DNA of 64,000 nucleotides from Mumia sp. ZJ1417. Its GTDB lineage: Bacteria > Actinomycetota > Actinomycetes > Propionibacteriales > Nocardioidaceae. Where the stretch lies: NCBI RefSeq assembly GCF_014127285.1, contig NZ_CP059901.1, forward strand, positions 248,001 through 312,000. The letters are read 5' to 3'. Position numbers and translations under genes: made by a program. The notes beneath the pieces are model-generated. The model did not search any database. It was given only the letters and a program-made list of their open reading frames with translations, and was not told the DNA's origin. The stretch's first letter is position 1; each line of letters opens with the position of its first letter. Of this stretch, positions 51,206 through 60,920 are shown in pieces.

Positions 51206-53278
51206 ATGACGCAGACCGACCCGTACCTGTGGCTCGAGGATGTTGACGGCGACCAGGCGCTCGACTGGGTTCGCGCCCGCAACGCCGAGACGGCGACCGC
51301 GCTGGAGTCGAGCGAGGAGTTCCGTGCGACCGAGGCGCAGATCCGCGAGGTGCTGGACTCGGACGCCAAGATCCCGCCGATCGCCAAGGCCGGGGACTGG
51401 TACTACAACTTCTGGCGCGACGCGCAGCACGTACGAGGCGTCTGGCGGCGTACGACCTTGGCGTCTTACCGCACCGACGACCCCGAGTGGGACGTCCTCC
51501 TCGACCTCGACGCGCTCGCCGACGCCGAGGACGAGAACTGGGTCTGGCACGGCGCGGCGGTCCTTCGTACGGGGCCGCTCGCGTTCACCCGCGCGTTGAT
51601 CTCGCTGTCGCGCGGCGGGTCCGACGCCGATATGACTCGCGAGTTCGACCTCGAGACGCGTGACTGGGTCGCCGACGGGTTCGTACGGCCTGAGGCCAAG
51701 GGCGACGTGAGCTGGATCGACGAAGACACGGTCTTCGTCGAGACCGACACGGGTCCGGGCTCGATGACGGAGTCCGGCTACCCGCGCATCGCCCGCCGGT
51801 GGCGACGCGGCGAGCCGCTCACGGAGTCGGAGATCGTCTTCGAGGGCGCTCACGAGGACCTGTCAATCGGTGCGTTCCACGACCGGACACCGGGGTTCGA
51901 GCGCGACTGGGTGGTCCGCGCGACGTCGTTCTACACGTCGGAGCGATACCTGGTCTCGACAGGCTCGACCGGCGGAGGGGCGGGCTCGACCCTCACCAAG
52001 CTCGACGTCCCCGACTCGTCCGAGACCAGCGTCAAGCGTGACCAGATGCTCGTCGAGCTGCGCGACGACTGGGAGGTCGGTGGGCGGTCGTACGAGGCGG
52101 GGTCGCTGCTCGCGATCAGCTTCGCGGCGTTCCTTGACGGCGCCCGCGACTTCACCGTGCTATACGAACCGACACCGACGAGCGCGCTGGCGGGCTACGC
52201 GTTCACGGCGAACCGCCTCGTGCTCGAGGTGATGACCGACGTCCGCAGCCGACTCGAGATCCTGACGCCTCCGGCCGCGCCCGGCGGCGAGTGGGACCGC
52301 GTCGACGCGCGTCACGTGCCCGAGCTCGGGACGCTGCAGGTCGGGCCGGTCGACGCCGACGCCGACGACGCGGTGTGGCTCTACACGACCGACTACCTGA
52401 CGCCGACCACGCTCAGCCTGCTCGATCTCGGGCCGCGCGGCGTCAACGCGAAGCCGGTCCCGCTGAAGTCGATGCCGTCGTACTTCGACGCCGACGGCCT
52501 CGTCGTCGAGCAGCACTTCGCGGCCTCAGCCGACGGGACGCGCGTTCCGTACTTCGTGGTCCGCCCCGACGACCTCGCGTACGACGGCACGGCGCCGACG
52601 CTGCTCTACGGCTACGGCGGGTTCGAGATCTCGCTGACGCCTGCGTACTCCGGCGGGCTCGGGCGCGCCTGGCTGTCCGACGGAGGCGTGTACGTCGTGG
52701 CGAACATCCGCGGCGGCGGTGAGTACGGTCCGACCTGGCACCAGGCGGCGCTGCGCGACCAACGGCACCGCGCGTACGAGGACTTCGCGGCGGTGGCGCG
52801 CGACCTCGTCGAGCGCAAGATCACCTCGCCGGAGCACCTCGGAGCGATGGGCGGCTCGAACGGCGGGCTGCTCACCGGCAACATGCTCACGCAGTACCCC
52901 GAGCTGTTCGGCGCCGTCGTCATCCAGGTCCCGCTGCTCGACATGCAGCGCTACCACCTGCTGCTCGCGGGCGCGTCGTGGATCGCGGAGTACGGCGACC
53001 CCGACTCGGGCGACTGGGAGTTCCTCGCGACGTTCTCGCCGTACCATCTGTTCGACGCCGATCGGCCGTACCCGCCGGTGCTCTTCACGACCTCGACCCG
53101 CGACGACCGGGTGCACCCGGGGCACGCGCGCAAGATGGCGGCGAAGATGCTCGAGGCGGGCAAGGACGTGACCTACTACGAGAACATCGAGGGCGGTCAC
53201 GGCGGCGCAGCCAACAACGCGCAGGCGGCGCACATGTCGGCGCTGGCGTACCGGTTCCTCTGGTCCCGCCTCACCTGA
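51206..53278 (+). CDS. prolyl oligopeptidase family S9 serine peptidase
   Basis: A 690-residue cytosolic S9A peptidase, cutting short peptides after proline. It opens DPYLWLEDVDGDQALDWV, typical of the family. A beta-propeller domain fills the first two-thirds, and the C-terminal hydrolase domain has YGYGGFEISL, the nucleophile in GGSNGGLL (S551), DDRVHPGHARKM with the aspartate region and H665 in EGGHGG. ATG 51206 is leaderless in style (TAGGCT ends 6 nt upstream). A Gly/Ser-rich insert at about 249-262 is encoded by a dispersed-repeat-like sequence (51951-51991). Confidence 0.92.
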   Translation: MTQTDPYLWLEDVDGDQALDWVRARNAETATALESSEEFRATEAQIREVLDSDAKIPPIAKAGDWYYNFWRDAQHVRGVWRRTTLASYRTDDPEWDVLLDLDALADAEDENWVWHGAAVLRTGPLAFTRALISLSRGGSDADMTREFDLETRDWVADGFVRPEAKGDVSWIDEDTVFVETDTGPGSMTESGYPRIARRWRRGEPLTESEIVFEGAHEDLSIGAFHDRTPGFERDWVVRATSFYTSERYLVSTGSTGGGAGSTLTKLDVPDSSETSVKRDQMLVELRDDWEVGGRSYEAGSLLAISFAAFLDGARDFTVLYEPTPTSALAGYAFTANRLVLEVMTDVRSRLEILTPPAAPGGEWDRVDARHVPELGTLQVGPVDADADDAVWLYTTDYLTPTTLSLLDLGPRGVNAKPVPLKSMPSYFDADGLVVEQHFAASADGTRVPYFVVRPDDLAYDGTAPTLLYGYGGFEISLTPAYSGGLGRAWLSDGGVYVVANIRGGGEYGPTWHQAALRDQRHRAYEDFAAVARDLVERKITSPEHLGAMGGSNGGLLTGNMLTQYPELFGAVVIQVPLLDMQRYHLLLAGASWIAEYGDPDSGDWEFLATFSPYHLFDADRPYPPVLFTTSTRDDRVHPGHARKMAAKMLEAGKDVTYYENIEGGHGGAANNAQAAHMSALAYRFLWSRLT
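51951..51991 (+). repeat. dispersed repeat-like segment inside the S9 peptidase gene
   Basis: The segment begins TGGTCTCGACAGGCTCGACC and ends GGCGGGCTCGACC. It resembles REP-like repeats common in this group of genomes and shares GGTCTCGA with 7743-7788. It is translated as a Gly/Ser/Thr-rich loop (STGSTGGGAGST). Confidence 0.45.
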
Positions 53279-53332
53279 CGCCCGCGCGTCACTGCGCGCG
53301 CAGTCGCAAGTCACGCCGGTACGCTGCCGAGC

Positions 53333-53581
53333 ATGACCACGACCCCGCCTCCGGCCCGCGACGGAATCGGCGCGAAGGCGCTCACGTTCCTCAAGCAGCG
53401 CTGGCTCCCGCTCGTGCTGCTGGTGGTGGCGATCGTGTTCGTGTTCCAGAACCGCGACGACACCACGATCAGCTTCCTGTTCCTCGAGTGGACCTCGCCG
53501 CTGTGGTTCACGCTGGCACTCGTGCTCGTCGTCGGGATCGCGATCGGCTGGGCGCTGCGCGGCCGCCGCGGCAAGCCTTAA
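53333..53581 (+). CDS. LapA domain (DUF1049) small membrane protein
   Basis: An 82-residue protein with two membrane helices (WLPLVLLVVAIVFVFQNRDD and LWFTLALVLVVGIAIGWAL) separated by the characteristic QNRDDTTISFLFLEW stretch and ending in a basic GRRG tail. LapA proteins in other bacteria assist lipopolysaccharide assembly; the role in Gram-positive bacteria is unknown. It is monocistronic. Confidence 0.85.
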   Translation: MTTTPPPARDGIGAKALTFLKQRWLPLVLLVVAIVFVFQNRDDTTISFLFLEWTSPLWFTLALVLVVGIAIGWALRGRRGKP

Positions 53582-53663
53582 GCCGTACGACCGCGCGACG
53601 CTCCGACGCGCGCCCTGTCCCACCCTGACCGACAATCGCCCGTAGAGCGGACCGGGGGGTGCG

Positions 53664-55676
53664 ATGGCGGAGCGTGAGGCGGAGACGGCGGATGTCGACA
53701 GCCTTCCGTCGGCGCGGGTCTGGACGATCTTCGGCGGGCTGATGCTCGCGATGCTCCTCGCCGCGCTGGACCAGACCATCGTGTCGACGGCGTTGCCGAC
53801 GATCGTGCAGGACCTCGGTGGTGGCGAGCACCTTTCGTGGGTCGTCACCGCGTACATGCTCGCCTCCACCGTCACCACGATGCTGTGGGGCAAGCTCGGC
53901 GACCTGTACGGACGCAAGAGCCTGTTCATCATCTGCATCCTGATCTTCCTGGCGGGCTCGGCGCTCGCCGGGACGTCGCAGACGATGGGCCAGCTCGTCG
54001 CGTGGCGCGCCTTGCAGGGTGTCGGCGGCGGCGGGCTGATGGTCCTGTCGCAGGCGATCATCGGCGACGTCGTCTCGCCACGGGAGCGTGGCCGCTACCA
54101 AGGCGCCTTCGGGGCGGTGTTCGGGGTAGCCAGCGTGGCGGGGCCGCTGCTCGGTGGATTCTTCGTCGACAACCTGTCGTGGGAGTGGGTCTTCTACATC
54201 AACCTCCCGCTCGGCGCGGTCGCCCTGGTGGTCGTGACCGCTGTCCTGCCGCGCATCCGCCCGGACCGCGACGCGCACATCGACTACGCCGGCATCGTCC
54301 TGATCGGGACGGTCGCGACCGCCATCGTCCTGGTCACCAGCCTCGGCGGATCGACGTGGGGATGGAACTCGCCGGAGGTGTGGGGCTGCGTGGTGCTCGC
54401 GGTGGTCGCCCTCGTCGCGTTCGTCTTCGTCGAGCAGCGCGCGCCGGAGCCGGTGCTGCCGCTGCGGCTCTTCGCTAACCGGGTCTTCACCACGACCTCT
54501 GGCGTCGGGTTCGTCATCGGCTTCGCGATGTTCGGCGCGATCACCTACCTGCCGCTCTACCTCCAGCAGATCAAGGGCTCGACCCCGACCGAGTCGGGGC
54601 TGGAGATGCTGCCGATGATGCTGGGTCTGCTCCTGACCTCGATCGGCAGCGGGCAGCTGATCTCGCACACGGGTCGCTACAAGGTCTTCCCGATCGTCGG
54701 GACGGCGGTCACCGCCGTCGGCCTCTACCTCCTCTCGCTCATGGATCGCGAGACCTCGACGCTGCAGTCCTCGGCGAGCATGTTCGTGCTCGGCCTGGGT
54801 CTCGGCATGGTGATGCAGGTCCTCGTGCTCGCCGTCCAGAACGCCGTGGAATACCGGGACCTCGGCACCGCCACGTCCGGTGCGACGTTCTTCCGTACGA
54901 TCGGCAGCTCGGTCGGAGTCGCCGCGTTCGGCGCCGTCCTCACCAGCTCGCTGGGCAACGCACTCGCGCGGGACACCCCGTCCACGGCGACCGGCGCCTG
55001 CAGCGGTGATGCGCTGAAGGAGTCCGCGCTCGCGATCAGGCGGTGCCCGCCGGAGGTGCAGTCGTGGTTCCTCGACGGGTACGCGAACGCCATCCACGTC
55101 GTGTTCCTCGCAGCGGTCCCGATCGCGCTGATCGCGTTCGCCCTCACATGGTTCATCCCGGAGGTCCGGCTGCGGCGGTCCACCGGACGTACGGGCGCCG
55201 GTGACGCCACCGGCGAGTCGTTCGCACTGCCCTCGGGGCGGACGTCGCTGGAGGAGTTGCGCCTCATCCTGTGGCGCCGGGTCGGGCGGCAGGACCCGTT
55301 GCGGGCATACGAGATCCTCGTGCGCGACCTCGATCTCGCGCTGGAGCCGGAGGAGTGCTGGATGGTCACACGCGCGTCGCTCAAGGGGCCACGGTCGATC
55401 GCGACCATGGCGCAGCGGGCCGACGCCCCGCCCGAGACCGTACGCCGCGTCGCGGAGTCGCTGGCCTCGCACGGTCTGGTCAGCGTCGTCGGCGACACGG
55501 TCACGGCGACACCGGACGGCCATGCCGCGGCCGAGCGGATCCGTGCGCACGAGCGGGCGCGTCTGCAGCACTACATCGACGAGTGGGGGCCCGAGCCCGA
55601 GGTCGAGGAGCTGGTCGAGGAGCTGACCGAGCAGCTCCTCGCCGACGATCGGTCCACAGCAGGCCGCGGAAGGTGA
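53664..55676 (+). CDS. MFS multidrug transporter (DHA2/EmrB-QacA type) with C-terminal cytosolic domain
   Basis: A 670-residue protein. The first 510 residues form a 14-helix drug:proton antiporter, with motif C-like GAVFGVASVAGPLLGGFF, motif D1-like LDQTIVSTALPTI and the motif A loop GKLGDLYGRK. Residues about 525-670 are soluble: LEELRLILWRRVGRQDPLRA, then SIATMAQRADAPPETVRRVAESLASHGLVSVVGD, here a winged-helix (MarR-like) pattern over two stretches, then an acidic coiled tail. The extra domain could sense drug or regulate the pump. GGGGGG lies before ATG 53664. Its stop codon lies at the edge of a 21-bp repeat array. Confidence 0.88.
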   Translation: MAEREAETADVDSLPSARVWTIFGGLMLAMLLAALDQTIVSTALPTIVQDLGGGEHLSWVVTAYMLASTVTTMLWGKLGDLYGRKSLFIICILIFLAGSALAGTSQTMGQLVAWRALQGVGGGGLMVLSQAIIGDVVSPRERGRYQGAFGAVFGVASVAGPLLGGFFVDNLSWEWVFYINLPLGAVALVVVTAVLPRIRPDRDAHIDYAGIVLIGTVATAIVLVTSLGGSTWGWNSPEVWGCVVLAVVALVAFVFVEQRAPEPVLPLRLFANRVFTTTSGVGFVIGFAMFGAITYLPLYLQQIKGSTPTESGLEMLPMMLGLLLTSIGSGQLISHTGRYKVFPIVGTAVTAVGLYLLSLMDRETSTLQSSASMFVLGLGLGMVMQVLVLAVQNAVEYRDLGTATSGATFFRTIGSSVGVAAFGAVLTSSLGNALARDTPSTATGACSGDALKESALAIRRCPPEVQSWFLDGYANAIHVVFLAAVPIALIAFALTWFIPEVRLRRSTGRTGAGDATGESFALPSGRTSLEELRLILWRRVGRQDPLRAYEILVRDLDLALEPEECWMVTRASLKGPRSIATMAQRADAPPETVRRVAESLASHGLVSVVGDTVTATPDGHAAAERIRAHERARLQHYIDEWGPEPEVEELVEELTEQLLADDRSTAGRGR

Positions 55677-55744
55677 CCCGGGGGCCGTGGAAACCGACCC
55701 GGGGGCCGTGGAAACCGACCCGGGGGCCGCCGAAACCGACCCGG
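55675..55744 (+). repeat. 21-bp tandem repeat, about 3.3 copies
   Basis: Units start at 55675, 55696, 55717 and 55738 (partial), each beginning GACCCGGGGGCC and ending GAAACC. The period is exactly 21 bp, as in the arrays at 5903-5952 and 6338-6391, with the same GACCCGGGGG core as the latter. It fills the gap between the converging MFS and ABC permease genes. Confidence 0.88.
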
Positions 55745-56533
55745 TTAGGAGGTGCGGCGGCGGAAGAGGCGCGCTGATGTCACCGCCGACGCCACGAGGA
55801 TCAGCGTGCACCAGCCGAGCGCCCACCACGCCTGGTCGCCGATCTCGGTGCCCATCCACAGTCCGCGCAGCGTCTCGATGATCGGGGTCATCGGCTGGTG
55901 CTCAGCAAACCCGCGCAGCGCCGCCGGCAGCGTATCGGCCGGGACGAACGCCGTGCTGACGTAGGGCAGGAACGCGAGCACCATCGTGAAGGCGTTGGCG
56001 GCATCCTTGCTGCGCGCGAGCAGACCGACCGTCGCCGCGAGCCACGAGATCGCGAGAACGAAGGCGGCCAGGATGCCGATCGCGGCGAACCACTCGAGAG
56101 GGCCCGCGCTCGGTCGCCAGCCGATCAGCAGCGCGACGGCGATGACGAGCGTGGTCGCGATCGCGTTGCGGGCGACGCTGGCCACGACGTGGCCGACGAC
56201 CACGGACCCCGCGGCGATCGGCATCGAGCGGAACCGGTCGACGATGCCGTTCGTCATGTCGTCCGCGACCGCCACCGCTGTCGTCCCGGCCCCGAAGCCG
56301 GCGCACAGCAGGATGATCCCCGGCACCACGTAGTCCACGTACGAGCCGCCGGTCGACATCGCACCCCCGAACACGTAGACGAACAGCAGCATCAGCGCCA
56401 CCGGCAGCGTGAGCGCGGTGAAGAACGCCTCGGGGTCACGCATCGAGCGGGTCAGCCCGCGCCGGATCATCACGCGCGAGTCGAGGACGGTGTCGGTGAC
56501 CCGGGCCCTCGTGGCGGTCGTGGTGGTGCTCAT
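55745..56533 (-). CDS. ABC transporter permease (daunorubicin-resistance DrrB-like)
   Basis: A 262-residue ABC-2 type permease with six hydrophobic segments, for example TLPVALMLLFVYVFGGAM and YVVPGIILLCAGFGAGTTAV. The DrrB-type motif NGIVDRFRSMPIA and the re-entrant FLPYVSTAFVPADTLP stretch are present. With the overlapping ATPase it should form an exporter for hydrophobic drugs or lipids. ATG 56533 overlaps the ATPase stop by 4 nt. Its TAA stop touches the end of the 21-bp repeat array. Confidence 0.92.
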   Translation of the reverse strand: MSTTTTATRARVTDTVLDSRVMIRRGLTRSMRDPEAFFTALTLPVALMLLFVYVFGGAMSTGGSYVDYVVPGIILLCAGFGAGTTAVAVADDMTNGIVDRFRSMPIAAGSVVVGHVVASVARNAIATTLVIAVALLIGWRPSAGPLEWFAAIGILAAFVLAISWLAATVGLLARSKDAANAFTMVLAFLPYVSTAFVPADTLPAALRGFAEHQPMTPIIETLRGLWMGTEIGDQAWWALGWCTLILVASAVTSARLFRRRTS

Positions 56534-57471
56534 CGGTGGGCCTCCAGGGTCGGTGCGGTGAGGGTGAGGAAGACGTCGTCGAGGCTCGGTGCGTGCATGC
56601 CGACCCGATGGGGCAACGCGTCCGCGGCTGCGAGCGTGTCGAGCAGCACTCGCAGGGAGTCGGGGGTGCCGTTGCTGGGGACGTCGAGGGTGAGGAGCAC
56701 GGGATCGGCGGTGACCTCGGTCGTACGGAGTGCGGCGCGCGCGGCCTCGTACCGGGCCCCGTCGCCGTAGGACAGGCGGACGACCTCGCCGGCGACCTGC
56801 GTCTTGAGCTCCTCGGGCGTGCCTTCCGCGACGATCAGGCCCCCGTCGAGGACGGAGATGCGGTCCGCGAGCTGGTCGGCCTCCTCCAGGTACTGCGTGG
56901 TGAGGAGCACCGTGACACCGGTGTCGGCGAGCTCGCGTACGGTCGCCCAGACCTGGTCGCGGCTGCGTGGGTCGAGGCCGGTCGTCGGCTCGTCGAGGAA
57001 CAGCAGTGTCGGGGGGACGACCATGCTCATCGCGAGGTCGAGGCGGCGTCGCTGGCCGCCGGAGTACGTCGTGGCCCGGCGATCGGCGATCGTGCCCAGG
57101 TCGAAGCGGGCGAGGAGCTCGTCGGTGCGGGCGGCGCTCTCGATGCGGGACAGGCGCCGCAGTCGGGCCACCATCGTGAGGTTCTCGCGCGCCGTGAGCA
57201 CCTCGTCGACCGCCGCGTACTGACCGGTGAGGCTGATCGCGCCCCGTACGGAGTAGGGCTCGCGGGAGACGTCGTGGCCGGCGACGCGTGCGGTGCCGCC
57301 GTCGTACCCGATCAACGTCGCCAGGATGCGCACCAGCGTCGTCTTGCCAGCGCCGTTCGCGCCGAGGAGCCCGTGCACGGTGCCGGGGGCGATCGCGAGG
57401 TCGACCCCGCGCAGGACCTCGGTGGATCCGTAGCTCTTCGTGAGGTCGGCGACCTCGACTGTGTATGTCAT
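56530..57471 (-). CDS. ABC transporter ATP-binding protein (DrrA-like)
   Basis: A 313-residue exporter ATPase with Walker A GANGAGKTT (about 37-45), signature YSGGQRRRLD, Walker B LLFLDEPTTGLDPRS and a DrrA-type C-terminal extension ending PSLDDVFLTLT. It pairs with the downstream permease. ATG 57471 lies inside a palindromic region (57469-57496) that is probably the operator of the divergent TetR regulator, so repression would block transcription at the start site. Confidence 0.94.
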   Translation of the reverse strand: MTYTVEVADLTKSYGSTEVLRGVDLAIAPGTVHGLLGANGAGKTTLVRILATLIGYDGGTARVAGHDVSREPYSVRGAISLTGQYAAVDEVLTARENLTMVARLRRLSRIESAARTDELLARFDLGTIADRRATTYSGGQRRRLDLAMSMVVPPTLLFLDEPTTGLDPRSRDQVWATVRELADTGVTVLLTTQYLEEADQLADRISVLDGGLIVAEGTPEELKTQVAGEVVRLSYGDGARYEAARAALRTTEVTADPVLLTLDVPSNGTPDSLRVLLDTLAAADALPHRVGMHAPSLDDVFLTLTAPTLEAHR

Positions 57472-57496
57472 ACGCTAAACCGTATACGGCATACGC
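57469..57496. promoter_or_regulatory. candidate TetR operator between the exporter and regulator genes
   Basis: The perfect palindrome CCGTATACGG (57480-57489) is flanked by direct repeats of CATACGC at 57469-57475 and 57490-57496. The left repeat overlaps the ATPase start codon. Only 83 nt separate the two divergent genes, so one operator could control both. Confidence 0.55.
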
Positions 57497-57554
57497 AGAT
57501 TGGCGCAAGGCTCTATCGTGGCTGCACCGAGGACAGGAAGGACGAGGAGGTGGC

Positions 57555-58334
57555 ATGGCCGAGGACGAGGTGCAGCTCCCCGACGAGCTCGCCTTGCTGT
57601 GGGGACGTCGATCCAGCGGCCGCCGCGGGCCTCGCCCGGAGCTCGACGCGAGCGCCATCGTTGCCGCCGCTGTCGAGATCGCCGACGCGGACGGGCTCGA
57701 GGCCGTGTCGATGGCGCGCGTCGCCAAGCAGCTCGGCTTCTCGACGATGGCGCTCTACAGGCACGTCGCCAACAAGGAGGAGCTGCTCTCCTTGATGTGG
57801 AACGAGAGTGCCTCGGTCGCCCAGGTGGTCGAGATCACCGGCGACACCTGGCGCGAGCGGATGCGCTCGTGGGCGAGCCTTCAGCGCGACATGCTCACGG
57901 CCCACCCGTGGCTCGCGCAGATGCCGATCAGCAACCCGCCGATGGGGCCGAGCGCCTTCACCTGGATCGAGCGCGGGCTCGATGCGCTGACCGACACCCC
58001 GCTCAGCGACGTGGACAAGCTCCAGGCGATCGGCGCGATCAGCGCATACACGCTGGCCGAGGCGCGGATGGCGTACGAGGAGGCGACGGCGGCCGCGCGG
58101 AGGCGTGCAGAGGGCAAGCCGGTCGTCGCCTTCGAGAACGTGATCGGCCTCCTCGCCGACCCTGCGGTCTATCCCCACCTCGCCCGCCTGGCCGCGATCA
58201 CGCCGACGATGCCTGCGGCCGGTGAGCCAGGTTATGAGGAGATGGTCGGGGCGAGCTACGACTTTGGCCTGGAGCTCCTCCTCGACGGCATGGCCGCAGC
58301 GATCGCCCGTGCGGGCGGTGAGGCTACGCCGTGA
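57555..58334 (+). CDS. TetR/AcrR family transcriptional regulator
   Basis: A 259-residue repressor. After a 35-residue tail the HTH reads AKQLGFSTMALYRHVANKEE. The C-terminal ligand domain (TetR_C-like) has WRERMRSWASLQRDMLTAHP and AYTLAEARMAYEEATAAA. ATG 57555 is supported by GAGGAGG 4 nt upstream; the longer frame from 57465 runs through the divergent promoter region. It very likely represses the DrrAB-like exporter and itself. Confidence 0.92.
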   Translation: MAEDEVQLPDELALLWGRRSSGRRGPRPELDASAIVAAAVEIADADGLEAVSMARVAKQLGFSTMALYRHVANKEELLSLMWNESASVAQVVEITGDTWRERMRSWASLQRDMLTAHPWLAQMPISNPPMGPSAFTWIERGLDALTDTPLSDVDKLQAIGAISAYTLAEARMAYEEATAAARRRAEGKPVVAFENVIGLLADPAVYPHLARLAAITPTMPAAGEPGYEEMVGASYDFGLELLLDGMAAAIARAGGEATP

Positions 58335-58379
58335 ACGCGTGGATGCCCGCCGTCTATCGTCGCGCCGCGGCCCGTCGGG

Positions 58380-58396
58380 CCCCGTCGCGGACGGGG
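58380..58396. terminator. possible terminator after the TetR gene
   Basis: CCCCGTC (58380-58386) pairs with GACGGGG (58390-58396) around a 3-nt loop, 45 nt after the TetR stop. There is no T-tract. Apart from this and the lysC promoter, the 221-nt gap to lysC shows no gene. Confidence 0.35.
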
Positions 58397-58492
58397 ACCA
58401 TCGCGGTGTAGGCCGTACCGGTGAGCATCGTTGCCTCCCTCGGCGATCGGCCCGCAACCCGAGACGCGCCCGGGTGCCGTGGGGCGCGCCGT

Positions 58493-58498
58493 TAGACT
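58493..58498 (+). promoter_or_regulatory. -10 element of the lysC-asd promoter
   Basis: TAGACT at 58493-58498 fits an actinobacterial -10. A transcript from about 58505 would have a 50-nt leader with GAGGAA before the GTG start of lysC. No convincing -35 hexamer is seen, as is common in these GC-rich promoters. Confidence 0.5.
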
Positions 58499-58555
58499 GA
58501 TCTGGGCGCAGCGTGGCGTCCTGCCACCTGCAACCGAGCCATACGAGGAACCTCC

Positions 58556-59857
58556 GTGGGCATTGTCGTCCAGAAGTACGGCGGCTCGTCGGTGTCCGAC
58601 GCCGCCAGCATCAAGCGCGTCGCGCAGCGCATCGTCGCCACCAAGAAGGCCGGCCACGACGTCGTCGTGGTCGTGTCCGCCATGGGTGACACGACGGACG
58701 AGCTCCTCGACCTCGCCCACGAGGTCTCACCGCTGCCGGACGGCCGCGAGCTCGACATGCTCCTGACCTCCGGCGAGCGGATCGCCATGGCGCTCCTCGC
58801 GATGGCGATCGGCAATCTCGGCCAGCAGGCACAGTCGTTCACGGGCTCACAGGCCGGCGTGATCACCGACTCGAGCCACGGCAAGGCCAAGATCATCGAC
58901 GTCACACCGGGTCGCATCCGCAAGGCGATCGAGGAGGACGCCGTCGCGATCGTCGCCGGCTTCCAGGGTGTCTCTCACGAGAGCAAGGACATCACCACGC
59001 TCGGCCGCGGCGGGTCCGACACGACCGCCGTCGCGCTCGCGGCCGCCCTCGAGGCCGAGGTCTGCGAGATCTACACCGACGTCGACGGGATCTTCACCGC
59101 CGACCCTCGGATCGTCCCGACCGCACGCCGCATCCCCGTCATCTCGTACGAAGAGACGCTGGAGATGGCGGCCAACGGCGCTAAGGTCCTTCACCTGCGC
59201 TGTGTCGAGTACGCGCGGCGCAACAACATGCCGATCCACGTCCGCTCGTCGTTCTCCACCAAGGAGGGCACCTGGGTGCTGAGCGCGGAGCGGATCAACG
59301 AACTGCTGAATGAAGGTGAGGGGGAGGCCCCCGTGATGGAGCAAGCAATCATCTCCGGCGTTGCGCACGACCGCAGCGAGGCCAAGATCACCGTGGTCGG
59401 GGTCCCCGACAAGGTCGGCGAGGCCGCCCGCATCTTCGAGACGCTCGCCGACGCCCAGATCAACCTGGACATGATCGTCCAGAACGTCTCCGCGGCCTCG
59501 ACCGGTCTGACCGACATCTCGTTCACGCTCCCGCGTGCCGACGGGCAGACGGCGATGACGGCGCTGGCGCGGCTCAAGGACGAGGTCGGCTACGCCCAGC
59601 TGCAGTACGACGACGGCGTCGGCAAGATCTCGCTCGTCGGAGCCGGGATGCGCACCAACCCCGGCATCTCCGCGAAGTTCTTCAAGGCGATCGCCGACGC
59701 TGGCGTCAACATCGAGATGATCTCGACCTCCGAGATCAGAATCTCGGTTGTCGTCAACGAGCAGCAGATCGATGATGCGGTGAGTGCTGCGCACCACGCG
59801 TTCGACCTGGACTCCGACGAGGTCGAGGCCGTCATCTACGGCGGCACCGGCCGCTGA
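58556..59857 (+). CDS. lysC: aspartate kinase
   Basis: A 433-residue enzyme that phosphorylates aspartate, the first step to lysine, threonine, methionine and diaminopimelate for the cell wall. The kinase domain starts [13 protein letters not shown] and has [19 protein letters not shown]. Two ACT domains follow: [17 protein letters not shown] with [10 protein letters not shown], and [19 protein letters not shown]. Start GTG 58556 has GAGGAA 7 nt upstream. It is the first gene of lysC-asd. In known actinobacterial enzymes the ACT domains bind lysine and threonine for feedback inhibition. Confidence 0.98.
   Translation: MGIVVQKYGGSSVSDAASIKRVAQRIVATKKAGHDVVVVVSAMGDTTDELLDLAHEVSPLPDGRELDMLLTSGERIAMALLAMAIGNLGQQAQSFTGSQAGVITDSSHGKAKIIDVTPGRIRKAIEEDAVAIVAGFQGVSHESKDITTLGRGGSDTTAVALAAALEAEVCEIYTDVDGIFTADPRIVPTARRIPVISYEETLEMAANGAKVLHLRCVEYARRNNMPIHVRSSFSTKEGTWVLSAERINELLNEGEGEAPVMEQAIISGVAHDRSEAKITVVGVPDKVGEAARIFETLADAQINLDMIVQNVSAASTGLTDISFTLPRADGQTAMTALARLKDEVGYAQLQYDDGVGKISLVGAGMRTNPGISAKFFKAIADAGVNIEMISTSEIRISVVVNEQQIDDAVSAAHHAFDLDSDEVEAVIYGGTGR
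59336..59857 (+). CDS. nested in-frame aspartate kinase beta subunit
   Basis: An internal ATG at 59336 (residue 261 of LysC) is in frame and preceded by the strong ribosome site GAGGGGGAGG. It would give a 173-residue protein [20 protein letters not shown] and the two ACT domains. The corynebacterial lysC gene is known to produce such a beta subunit from an internal start at the same place, forming alpha2beta2. The sequence supports but does not prove it here; GTG 59333 is an alternative start. Confidence 0.7.
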   Translation: MEQAIISGVAHDRSEAKITVVGVPDKVGEAARIFETLADAQINLDMIVQNVSAASTGLTDISFTLPRADGQTAMTALARLKDEVGYAQLQYDDGVGKISLVGAGMRTNPGISAKFFKAIADAGVNIEMISTSEIRISVVVNEQQIDDAVSAAHHAFDLDSDEVEAVIYGGTGR

Positions 59858-60919
<1,062 letters not shown>

Positions 60920-60920
60920 C

